The position numbers were made by a program, and so were the translations under genes. 59,604 nt of DNA from Clostridiales bacterium (GTDB lineage: Bacteria > Bacillota > Clostridia > Oscillospirales > CAG-272). The notes beneath the pieces were generated by a model. The model saw only the letters and a program-made list of their open reading frames with translations. It searched no databases and was not told the origin of the DNA. The DNA lies in contig QALR01000008.1 of NCBI GenBank assembly GCA_003150035.1, positions 1 to 59,604 on the forward strand, given 5' to 3'. This document shows positions 25,967 through 34,630 of the stretch, piece by piece. The stretch's first letter is position 1, and every line of letters begins with the position of its first letter.

Positions 25967-27169
25967 TTAACCTCTCTTGCTTTGATATTCCGCGGCGAGC
26001 GACCGGAAAGCCGGAAGGGAACGCCGGATTTGCTCCGTTGTGACGCAATATGCGATTCTGACATAGCCCGGGAAGCCGAAATCATCGCTTGGCACGAGCA
26101 GAAGCTCATACTTTTTCGCCGCTTCACAGAAACGATAGGCATCCGGTTCAAGCGCTTTCACAAACAGATAAAACGCGCCGTCAGGATTTGCTACGGAATA
26201 CCCATAGCAGGTAAGGGCTTCGAAAAGAACCTTGCGGTTTTCCTCATATACCGATAGGTCAGAGGTTTTGCCGAGGCAATCGGGAATCATATATTGGAAG
26301 AGGCTCGGCGCGCATACAAAGCCGAGCGCACGGCCTGCTCCGAGAACGGCGGCGTACACGCCTGCCGCGTTTTGCGCTTTGGGAGAGACGAGCAGATATC
26401 CGATCCGTTCGCCGGGAAGAGAGAGAGATTTGCTGAAAGAATAGCAGACGATGGTGTTGTCATAATAGGATGTCAGGTAGGGAACTTTGACACCGCCATA
26501 TACGAGCTCCCGGTACGGCTCATCGGAAATCAGGAAAATTTCATGTTCATAGCGCTTCTCGGCTTCAAGAAGAATCTCGCAAAGGCGCCTTATGGAATCT
26601 TCCGACAGAACGACGCCTGTGGGATTATTGGGGGAATTGACGATGACCGCCTTGGTTTTTTCGGTAATCGCCGCCTCGAATGCCGCGAAATCGATTTGAA
26701 AATCCGGCTCTGAGCAGGGAACCGGAACAAGATGTCCGCCCGCTTTTTCAGTGAATACTTTATATTCCGGGAAGAACGGCGCAAACACAATGACCTCTTC
26801 CTCCTCACCGTCCGCAAGAACGGCGTTCAGGGTGATGGTCAGAGCGGCAGCAGCCCCCGCCGTGAGGTAGATGAGCGAGGCATCGGCCGGTGCATCGTAG
26901 GTTTTTCGGATGTATTCGGCAATGGCGGCACGCACGCCTGCGTCTCCCTGGGCCGAGGTGTAGCCGTGTAGCGTAGTCGCTTCCGTTTTCGTTAAAAGAC
27001 GCATCAGCGTTTCCGTTACGACTGCCGGCGCCGAAACGCTCGGATTTCCGATACTGTAATCAAAAACGTTTTCCTCTCCAATTTCGGTTTTTCGTGCTTT
27101 CGCATATTCAAATATTTCCCGTATAACGGATTTTTTGACGCCAAGCGCTTCCATTTTTCCAGATATCAT
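25967..27169 (-). CDS. Class I/II pyridoxal-phosphate aminotransferase
   Basis: The 400-aa protein is a fold-type I aminotransferase: YSIGNPSVSAP, LTAGAAAALT, NSPNNPTGVVL, SDEPYRELVYGG, and the PLP lysine in SFSKSLSLPGERIGY. As first gene of the Phe/Tyr operon it is the likely aromatic transaminase finishing phenylalanine and tyrosine, although aspartate specificity is possible. AGGTGA precedes the ATG at 27169. Its promoter and a palindromic operator lie just upstream. Confidence 0.9.
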   Translation of the reverse strand: MISGKMEALGVKKSVIREIFEYAKARKTEIGEENVFDYSIGNPSVSAPAVVTETLMRLLTKTEATTLHGYTSAQGDAGVRAAIAEYIRKTYDAPADASLIYLTAGAAAALTITLNAVLADGEEEEVIVFAPFFPEYKVFTEKAGGHLVPVPCSEPDFQIDFAAFEAAITEKTKAVIVNSPNNPTGVVLSEDSIRRLCEILLEAEKRYEHEIFLISDEPYRELVYGGVKVPYLTSYYDNTIVCYSFSKSLSLPGERIGYLLVSPKAQNAAGVYAAVLGAGRALGFVCAPSLFQYMIPDCLGKTSDLSVYEENRKVLFEALTCYGYSVANPDGAFYLFVKALEPDAYRFCEAAKKYELLLVPSDDFGFPGYVRIAYCVTTEQIRRSLPAFRSLAAEYQSKRG

Positions 27170-27197
27170 TGCGTATTCACCTGTCTTTCAAAAGGGG

Positions 27198-27212
27198 GTT
27201 AACATTGTTAAC
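27198..27212. promoter_or_regulatory. Perfect palindrome, probable operator of the aromatic operon
   Basis: GTTAACA-T-TGTTAAC is a 15-bp perfect palindrome. It lies about 6 to 20 bp downstream of the expected start of transcription from the 27225-27253 promoter, a position where a bound repressor would block elongation. The divergent TetR gene is the obvious candidate regulator; the sequence also contains the GTTAAC core seen in TrpR operators. Confidence 0.6.
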
Positions 27213-27224
27213 TTTTTTCCTCAA

Positions 27225-27253
27225 ATTATACTGCAAAAGGAATGAAAAGTCAA
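27225..27253 (-). promoter_or_regulatory. Promoter of the aromatic amino acid operon
   Basis: On the minus strand TTGACT (27248-27253) and TATAAT (27225-27230) are 17 bp apart, a near-consensus sigma-A promoter. It leaves only about 50 bp of leader, so there is no room for a T-box or attenuator. Confidence 0.8.
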
Positions 27254-27301
27254 GAAATTTTTATATAAATCCCGCCTTTTTGGAAAATTTGTGATTTCTT
27301 A

Positions 27302-27330
27302 TTGAAAGATGAGCGGAAATATGCGATAAT
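27302..27330 (+). promoter_or_regulatory. Promoter of the TetR gene
   Basis: TTGAAA (27302-27307) and GATAAT (27325-27330) have 17-bp spacing, with TG before the -10 box (TGCGATAAT). Confidence 0.65.
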
Positions 27331-27358
27331 ATCAGTACAGATAAGTGAGGGATTTACA

Positions 27359-27931
27359 ATGACGGATGGTTTTTCCGGTACGGATACGCTTCGCGACCGG
27401 CTTCTTATCGCCGGCACCAAGGAACTCGGGCAGTACGGTATGGCCGAATTTTCGCTTCGCCGCGTTGCGGCGGCATGCGGAACTTCATGCGCCGCGCCCT
27501 ACAAGCATTTTAAAAACAAGGAAGCGTTTATTCTTGAAATTATTCGCTATATTGACAGGCAGTGGGAGCTGCTGCGCGATCAGATTCTTTCGCTGTATAA
27601 AGGGGATGCTCGCCGGCAGCTGACCGAGGTATGTGTCGCCTATATCCGCTTTTGGGTGGCGAACCCGAATTATCGGTCTGTATTTGCGCTTTCTGAAAAG
27701 ACAAACGGCGATGGGAACACAGATGGGAATACGGGAACCTCGGCGGATATCCGCGGACTTGTCCATGCTTTTTGCATGTGCTGTGAAGGAACGGGATCTG
27801 AGGAGAGAAAATTCTATAAGATTCAATCGATTTTGTACGGCATGACGGCAATGCTAGAAAGCGGGGAGCTTTCCAATGATACAGCTACCTTCTCTATGAT
27901 TCGTGGGATTATAGAGGAAGAATTTGCGTGA
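27359..27931 (+). CDS. TetR-family transcriptional regulator
   Basis: The 190-aa protein has the TetR helix-turn-helix (ELGQYGMAEFSLRRVAAACG, then APYKHFKNKEAFILEII) and a divergent helical C-terminal ligand domain that contains an HAFCMCC segment. The ATG at 27359 follows GTGAGGG. It faces away from the aromatic operon, and a palindrome stands over the start of that operon, so it may repress Phe/Tyr synthesis in response to an aromatic ligand (inference). Such a local regulator would be unusual for a clostridial aromatic operon. Confidence 0.85.
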   Translation: MTDGFSGTDTLRDRLLIAGTKELGQYGMAEFSLRRVAAACGTSCAAPYKHFKNKEAFILEIIRYIDRQWELLRDQILSLYKGDARRQLTEVCVAYIRFWVANPNYRSVFALSEKTNGDGNTDGNTGTSADIRGLVHAFCMCCEGTGSEERKFYKIQSILYGMTAMLESGELSNDTATFSMIRGIIEEEFA

Positions 27932-28000
27932 CTGTGAAAAGTATGCGTGTATAGGCTATCTGCGCATGGCAGTTTATGACAGATTTTTGATAAAAAAGTC

Positions 28001-28029
28001 TTTACAAATTCTAAAAAGAATGATATACT
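28001..28029 (+). promoter_or_regulatory. Promoter of the glutamate synthase operon
   Basis: TTTACA (28001-28006) and TATACT (28024-28029) are separated by 17 bp. The predicted leader is about 170 nt. Confidence 0.7.
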
Positions 28030-28059
28030 ATTTAATATACTTATAAAAATGAAGTGGAC

Positions 28060-28106
28060 AAAGACGTCGGGGCACTTGCTTGTGCGGGTGTCTTGGCGCC
28101 TTTTTT
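28060..28106 (+). terminator. Terminator-like hairpin in the gltB leader
   Basis: AAAGACG (28060-28066) can pair with CGCCTTT around an inner GGCAC/GTGC stem, and six T follow directly. It lies inside the leader, about 100 nt before gltB, so it could serve as a transcription attenuator. A second pairing, GGACA (near 28119) with TGTCC (near 28154), follows. An ANTAR-type antiterminator would fit clostridial nitrogen genes but is not proven here. Confidence 0.5.
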
Positions 28107-28207
28107 CATAATCAGCGTGGACAGAAAGGATGGCTTCGTAAGGAAACCCCGGATGTCCGCGAGGGGATGTCGGAAAAGCTGGAAACGATTTTTGGGAGGG
28201 GAGTATC

Positions 28208-29869
28208 ATGAGCCAATACACACAGAGAGGACTTTACAGACCCGAATTTGAACATGACAACTGCGGGATCGGCGCGGTTGTTCATATAAAAGGGGAAAAA
28301 AGCCACGGGATTGTGGCGGATGCGCTGAAAATCGTGGAGCATTTGGATCATCGCGCGGGCAAGGACGCCGAGGGAAAGACCGGAGACGGCGTGGGTATCC
28401 TGACGCAGGTTCCGCATCGTTTTTTCTCCAAAGTCTGCCGGGAGAACGGCATTGAAATCGGGGAAGAACGAGAATACGGCGTGGGTATGTTTTTCTTTCC
28501 TCAGAATGAGTTGAAGCGAAGCCGGGCAAAAAAAATGTTTGAAATTATTGTGGAGAAGGAAGGGATGAAGTTCCTGGGTTGGCGGGACGTTCCCATTTCT
28601 CCCACAGTGTTGGGACAGCGGGCGAGGGACTGTATGCCTGTTATTTGCCAAGCCTTTGTCAAAAAGCCTGATTGTCTTGCCAAAGGACTGGATTTTGACC
28701 GTAAGCTTTATATTGTGCGCCGTGTTTTTGAACAGAGCAACGATAACACCTATGTATCCTCTCTTTCCAGCAGAACCGTCGTTTACAAGGGCATGTTTTT
28801 GGTGGATCAGCTTCGCACCTTTTTTTGCGACCTTGAGGATGAGGATTTTGATTCCGCCATTGCGATCGTACATTCGCGTTTTTCTACCAACACCAATCCC
28901 AGTTGGGAACGGGCGCATCCGAATCGTTTTATTGTCCATAACGGCGAGATCAACACGATCAAAGGCAATGTGGACAAGATGCTGGCGCGAGAGGAAACTA
29001 TGCGCGCTCCTAAATTCACCGCAGATGATCTGACAAAGGTGCTTCCGGTGGTGAATGCCGGAGGATCGGATTCCGCCATGCTAGACAATACGCTGGAATT
29101 CCTGGTGATGAGCGGAATGCCGTTGCCGCTTGCTGTGATGATTACCATTCCCGAGCCATGGGATCACAATGATACGCTTTCTCAGGAAGGCCGGGATTTT
29201 TACCAGTATTATGCAACTATGATGGAGCCTTGGGACGGCCCCGCTTCTATTTTGTTTTCCGACGGAGACGTGATGGGAGCGGTTCTGGACAGAAACGGTC
29301 TTCGCCCTTCGCGTTATTATATTACGGACGACAATCGCCTAATCCTTTCCTCTGAGGTTGGCGCTCTGGAAATCCCGGCCGATCATATCTTGAAAAAAGA
29401 ACGCCTTCATCCCGGTAAAATGCTTTTGGTAGATACCGGAAAGGGGATAGTCCTGAATGATGAGGAAATCAAGGGTAGCTATGCCAGAAAAGAACCGTAT
29501 GGGGAATGGTTGGATTCCAATCTGGTCAGATTGAGCGAGCTGAAAATTCCTAACCAGAAAATACCGTCCTATGGCAAGAAGGAGAGGGCGCGTTTGCAAA
29601 AAGCCTTTGGCTATACCTATGAGGAGTACAGGAACGGCATCGGTTCCATGGCGTTAAACGGAAGTGAGGAGATCGGCGCGATGGGGGTGGATACTCCGAT
29701 TGCGGTGCTGTCCCGTGAATATCAGCCACTGTTTTACTACTTCAAACAGTTGTTTGCGCAGGTGACAAACCCTCCCATTGACGCCATCCGGGAGAAAATC
29801 GTTACCTCTACTACCATCTATGTGGGGAAAAACGGCAATCTGCTAGAGGAAAAGCCGGAAAACTGCTAA
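28208..29869 (+). pseudogene. gltB: Glutamate synthase large subunit, segment 1 (glutaminase domain)
   Basis: The first 553 codons of a GltB gene start at an ATG after GGGAGGGG. The expected N-terminal nucleophile Cys follows a short propeptide (FEHDNCGIGA), and the glutaminase domain and part of the central domain are complete. An in-frame TAA at 29867-29869 stops the frame; homologues have a Lys-like residue in the sequence ENC-x-VLKIQNP, so AAA to TAA is the simplest change. The same frame continues through two more segments to 32752, giving 1,514 codons in all, the normal GltB size. Confidence 0.85.
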
Positions 29870-30652
29870 GTGCTGAAAATCCAGAATCCGATTTTGACGG
29901 ATTTGGATATGCTGAAAATTCGAACCATGCAAAAGCCGGGTTTTCAGGTGGCAACCGTTCCAATTATCTTTTATAAAAGCACGCCTATGGACAGAGTGCT
30001 CGAGCATTTGTTTGTAGAGGTGGATAAAGCGTACAAAGAGGGTGCAAACATCCTGGTTCTTTCTGATCGCGGGGTAGACGAAAATCACGTGCCCATCCCG
30101 TCGCTGCTCGCTGTCTCCGCCGTGCACAAGCATCTTGTCAAAACAAAAAAATGTACGGCGCTTTCTCTCATTTTGGAATCCGGCGAGCCAAGAGAGGTGC
30201 ACCACTTTGCGGCGCTGCTTGGCTATGGCGCAAGCGCGGTGAATCCGTATCTTGCGCATTCCACCATCGCGGAGCTTGTGGAAGAAGGGCTTGTGAACAA
30301 GGATTACTACGCGGCCGTGGAGGATTACGATCATGCGATTTTAAGCGGCATTGTCAAAATCGCGTCAAAGATGGGAATCTCTACCATACAGTCCTATCAG
30401 GGCAGCCAGATTTTTGAGGCAATCGGAATTTCCGAGGATGTGATTGACCGATATTTTACAGGAACTGTGAGTCGGGTGGGCGGAATTACACTCGAAGATA
30501 TTGCCGCAATGGTCGATGCCCAGCACTCCAAGGCGTTTGATCCGTTGGGGCTTGCGGCCGACCTGACCCTATCCTCCGTCGGACGGCACAAAATGCGAAG
30601 CGCAGGCGAGCAGCACCGGTATAATCCCCGGACCATTCATCTTTTGCAGTAG
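29870..30652 (+). pseudogene. gltB: Glutamate synthase large subunit, segment 2 (central domain)
   Basis: This in-frame continuation of gltB encodes the central, FMN-side domain (NPILTDLDMLKIRTM, LVLSDRGVDENHVPIPSLLA, GYGASAVNPYLA, SYQGSQIFEAIG). There is no convincing ribosome site at the GTG that follows the first stop. It ends with TAG at 30650-30652 in the sequence HLLQ-x-STREGSYEKF, where homologues have Gln or Thr; CAG to TAG is the simplest change. Expression as a separate protein is unlikely. Confidence 0.8.
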
Positions 30653-32752
30653 TCCACGCGAGAGGGAAGCTATGAGAAGTTTCTCGAATATGCAGAGCTT
30701 GTGGACGCGGAAAGCACAGGAAGCCTGAGAAGCCTTATGGATTTCCGTTATCCGGACAAGGGCGTGCCGATAGAAGAAGTGGAGGGCGTGGATTCCATTG
30801 TCAAGCGATTTAAGACCGGCGCCATGTCTTATGGGTCCATTTCCGAAGAAGCGCATGAAGCGCTTGCGATTGCCATGAACCGGCTACATGGAAAATCCAA
30901 CAGCGGTGAGGGTGGCGAGAGCGACGAACGTCTGGAAAGCGCGGGTACGGACCATGACAGAAGCTCCGCTATCAAGCAGGTGGCGAGCGGGCGGTTCGGC
31001 GTGACTAGCCGGTATCTGGTGAGCGCGAAAGAGATTCAGATCAAAATGGCGCAGGGCGCAAAGCCCGGAGAGGGCGGACATCTTCCGGCGAAAAAGGTTT
31101 ATCCGTGGATTGCCAAAACCCGCCATTCTACGCCCGGCGTGAGCCTGATTTCTCCGCCGCCCCACCATGATATCTATTCTATCGAGGATCTTGCTCAGCT
31201 TATCTATGATTTGAAAAATGCAAATAAATATGCCCGCATCTCCGTGAAGTTAGTTTCTGAAGCCGGCGTCGGCACCGTAGCGGCAGGGGTTGCGAAGGCG
31301 GGAGCGCAGGTAGTTCTGATTTCCGGCTATGACGGCGGAACGGGAGCGGCGCCTGTCAGCTCCATTCATAATGCAGGGCTGCCCTGGGAGCTAGGGCTCT
31401 CGGAGACTCATCAGACCTTGCTGCAAAACGGGCTTCGCAACCAGGTCGTGATCGAGACGGACGGCAAGCTGATGAGTGGACGTGACGTTGCCATTGCGGC
31501 GCTGCTTGGCGCCGAGGAGTTCGGCTTTGCCACGGCTCCTCTTGTGACGCTCGGATGTGTCATGATGCGGGTCTGCAACTTAGATACCTGTCCCATGGGC
31601 ATTGCCACGCAGAATCCGGAACTGCGGAAGCGTTTCATCGGCAAACCGGAATATGTGGAAAATTTCATGAGATTTGTCGCGCGGCAGCTCAGGGAATATA
31701 TGGCGAAGCTCGGGGTTCGCACCGTAAACGAAATGGTCGGACGCTGCGATTTGCTGAAAAAGAAAGAAAATCTGACGGGAAACGCGGCAAAGGTGGATCT
31801 CGGTCAGATCCTAAATGGCGCTGCAAAAACGGATAGGAAGCTTTCCGTATTTGATCCTTCCTGTGTGTATGATTTCAAATTGGAGGCCACCAAGGATGAG
31901 GCTCTGCTTTTGAGAAGCAAGGCTCTCAGCGAGGCTCTGGCAAACGGGAGCAGAGCGGAATACCGCGTAAAGCTGACCAATACAGACAGAACGTTCGGTA
32001 CGCTTTTCGGCGCAGAACTGACAAGGCGCCATCCGCAGGGACTGCCGGACGATACCGTTACTCTCCATTGTGAGGGCGCCGGCGGACAGAGCTTCGGTGC
32101 GTTTTTGCCAAAGGGGATAACGCTTTCTCTGTGCGGGGATTCCAATGACTATTTCGGCAAAGGGCTTTCGGGCGGTAAGCTTTCGGTATTCGCTCCCGAT
32201 GGGGCAAAATTTGTTCCGGAAGAAAATATTATCATCGGAAACGTGGCGCTTTACGGTGCGACGAGCGGAGAGGCCTATATTGCCGGTATCGCGGGCGAAC
32301 GCTTCTGCGTTCGCAACTCCGGCGCGACGGCGGTGGTGGAGGGGGTCGGTGAGCATGGCTGTGAGTATATGACCGGCGGCCGTGTCGTTGTGCTTGGCCC
32401 CACCGGCAAGAATTTTGCGGCGGGCATGAGCGGCGGCATTGCTTATGTGCTCGATGAATACAGCCGTCTTTACCGTAATCTGAACAAGGAAATGGTGCTG
32501 ATGGAAAAGGTGGAGACAAAATATGAGCAAGAGGAACTGCGGGCGATGATCGAAGCGCATGTTGCCTATACCGGATCCCGAAAGGGAAGGCGGGTGCTCG
32601 AAAACTTCAAGGAATATCTGCCAAAATTCAAGAAAATCATTCCGGAGGATTACAAAAAGATAATTCTTCTGTCTTCGCAGTTTGAGGAGCAGGGCATGAA
32701 CAGAGAAAAAGCGCAGATTGAGGCCTTTTACGCCAGTGTGGGCAGGAAATGA
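30653..32752 (+). pseudogene. gltB: Glutamate synthase large subunit, segment 3 (FMN/Fe-S synthase and glucosamine-like domains)
   Basis: The frame continues with the synthase domain: KFKTGAMSYGSISEEAHEAL, PPPHHDIYSIEDLAQL, GYDGGTGAAPVSS, and the [3Fe-4S] Cys motif in CVMMRVCNLDTCPMG. The C-terminal GXGXG beta-helix domain follows (GEHGCEYMTGGRVVVLG). All domains look undamaged apart from the two upstream stop codons, so inactivation is recent or the stops are sequence errors. An alternative start inside this piece (30701) has no clear ribosome site. Confidence 0.85.
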
Positions 32753-32837
32753 GACGGCGGCGAATCGTTTTTCCGGCTTTTCATATATGCACCGAGAAAA
32801 ACGACGGTTCGGGTAAGAGAAACGAAGGAGAGAAAAG

Positions 32838-34322
32838 ATGGGAAAACCGACGGGATTTTTAGAGTATGAGCGAAAGGATGGCGCCGTGACGGCGCCTGCC
32901 GACAGAATCCGAAATTTTCATGAGTTTCACGCAGATCTGTCCGATGAAGAGCAGCGCCGGCAGGGAGCGCGCTGTATGGACTGCGGCGTGCCCTTTTGTC
33001 AGGCGGGCGTGATGCTTGCGGGAATGGTATCGGGATGTCCTTTGCACAATTTGGTGCCGGAGATAAACGACCTTGTGTATCATGGCAACTATGAACAGGC
33101 ATATGTGAGACTTTCCAAGACGCACAGTTTTCCGGAATTTACGTCCCGCGTGTGTCCGGCACTTTGCGAGGCGGCATGTACCTGCGGTCTGCACGCGGAG
33201 CCGGTATCTACAAAAGCCAATGAGAAAGCCGTAATCGAGTACGCCTTCGCGCATGGGCTTATCAGCGCGGAGCCGCCCCGCGTGCGCACAGGTAAGCGTG
33301 TTGCGGTGATCGGCAGCGGTCCGGCGGGACTTGCGGCGGCGCAGCAGCTGAATGGCAGGGGACATTCCGTGACCGTTTATGAAAGAAGTGACAGGCCGGG
33401 CGGACTTCTGCGCTATGGCATTCCCAACATGAAGCTGGAAAAAAGCATTATCGACAGAAGAATCGCGCAGATGACCGCAGCGGGCGTTACCTTTATCTGC
33501 GGGATAGACGTCGGGCGGGATGTTGGCGGAGAGGAATTGTTGGCACAGTATGACCGCGTGATTCTTGCCTGCGGCGCGTCCAATCCGCGGGACATTTCTG
33601 TTCCCGGGCGGGATGCAAAGGGCATCTGGTTTGCGGTGGATTTTCTGACGACGGTGACAAAGGCCTTGCTTGACAGCGGTTTTCAAAAAATCCCGTATGA
33701 GCTTGCAAGGGGCAAAAGGGTGCTGGTCATCGGAGGTGGCGATACCGGAAATGACTGTGTGGGAACTGTTATTCGTTTGGGGGCTGCGGATGTCGTGCAG
33801 CTGGAAATGATGCCGGAGCCACCGGAGGTGCGCATCAAAAGCAATCCTTGGCCGGAGTGGCCCAAGGTGAAAAAAACCGATTACGGGCAGGAGGAGGCGA
33901 TTTGCCTGTTCGGACGGGATCCGAGGCTTTATCAGACAACCGTAACGGAATTTATAAAGGATGAAACGGGAAGGGTATGCGCGGCAAAGCTTGTGAGTCT
34001 TTCGCCGAAGACGGATGAAAAAACAAAACGTACGGTGATGGTGCCCGTTGCCGGGACAGAAAAGGAAATTCCGGTGGATCTTGTGCTGATTGCGGCGGGT
34101 TTTTTGGGTTCTGAGCGTTATGTGCCGGACAGCTTTGGCGTAGCATGCAATGAGAGAACCAATGTGCAAACGAGTCCGGGCAGTTATCAAACAAATGACG
34201 AAAGGATTTTCACGGCGGGCGATATGCACAGGGGACAGTCCCTTGTGGTATGGGCCATCGCGGAGGGCAGAGAAGCTGCCCGTGCGGTAGATGAATCGCT
34301 GATGGGGTATACGAATTTATAG
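32838..34322 (+). CDS. gltD: Glutamate synthase small subunit (NADPH)
   Basis: The 494-aa protein has the N-terminal Cys-rich domain (ARCMDCGVPFC, SGCPLHNLVPEIND, CPALCEAACTC) for Fe-S clusters, the FAD-binding VIGSGPAGLAAAQQL, the NADP-binding VIGGGDTGNDCVG and the C-terminal FTAGDMHRGQSLVVWAI. GltD passes NADPH electrons to GltB. GGAG precedes the ATG. It is intact although gltB is interrupted; small-subunit-like proteins can also serve other partners, so it may still be functional. Confidence 0.94.
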   Translation: MGKPTGFLEYERKDGAVTAPADRIRNFHEFHADLSDEEQRRQGARCMDCGVPFCQAGVMLAGMVSGCPLHNLVPEINDLVYHGNYEQAYVRLSKTHSFPEFTSRVCPALCEAACTCGLHAEPVSTKANEKAVIEYAFAHGLISAEPPRVRTGKRVAVIGSGPAGLAAAQQLNGRGHSVTVYERSDRPGGLLRYGIPNMKLEKSIIDRRIAQMTAAGVTFICGIDVGRDVGGEELLAQYDRVILACGASNPRDISVPGRDAKGIWFAVDFLTTVTKALLDSGFQKIPYELARGKRVLVIGGGDTGNDCVGTVIRLGAADVVQLEMMPEPPEVRIKSNPWPEWPKVKKTDYGQEEAICLFGRDPRLYQTTVTEFIKDETGRVCAAKLVSLSPKTDEKTKRTVMVPVAGTEKEIPVDLVLIAAGFLGSERYVPDSFGVACNERTNVQTSPGSYQTNDERIFTAGDMHRGQSLVVWAIAEGREAARAVDESLMGYTNL

Positions 34323-34630
34323 CGCAATTTTTAAAACGGGTTATAAAAATCTTGAGTTTTACAAACTTTCAGAACTACAGCCGATAAGTTTCATCTATTA
34401 ACGTCGAATGCGCCTATCTCTATCGCGTTAAATAGTTTGGATAAAGCTTATCAGTTTATTATCTATAATGGGAGCCGCTACAGAGAGAATCCTTCGAGAT
34501 AAGAGCAATGCGCTCCTCTTGCACGATTTCCCTGTAACGGCTCTTGATTCCGATCTATATATTGTAAAAAGCTATTTGTCCTGATTTGCTCCTGTCCTGC
34601 GTTGAAATATACAAGCGAGAAGCAAAAAAC
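34323..34630. other. Intergenic region between convergent genes, with a long-range inverted repeat
   Basis: No gene was recognised. GAGCCGCTACAG (34472-34483) and CTGTAACGGCTC (34532-34543) are complementary at 11 of 12 positions across 48 bp, and the loop holds a smaller GAGC/GCTC hairpin. No T tract follows, so it is not a typical terminator. It could be a remnant of a small mobile repeat. Confidence 0.4.

Noticed and set aside
27198..27212. Rex or CRP site at the aromatic operon
   Set aside because: The palindrome reads outward as TTAACA-T-TGTTAA, not TTGTTAA-N4-TTAACAA or TGTGA-N6-TCACA.
28049..28111. 20-codon frame in the gltB leader as a leader peptide
   Set aside because: No ribosome-binding site precedes it and it has no enrichment for Glu or Gln codons.
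29867..30652. Stop-codon reassignment to explain the gltB stops
   Set aside because: Many other genes in the window end properly at TAA and TAG, and TAA plus TAG reassigned together is not credible here.
32859..34229. 456-codon open frame antisense to gltD
   Set aside because: It lies opposite a certain GltD with intact Fe-S, FAD and NADP motifs.
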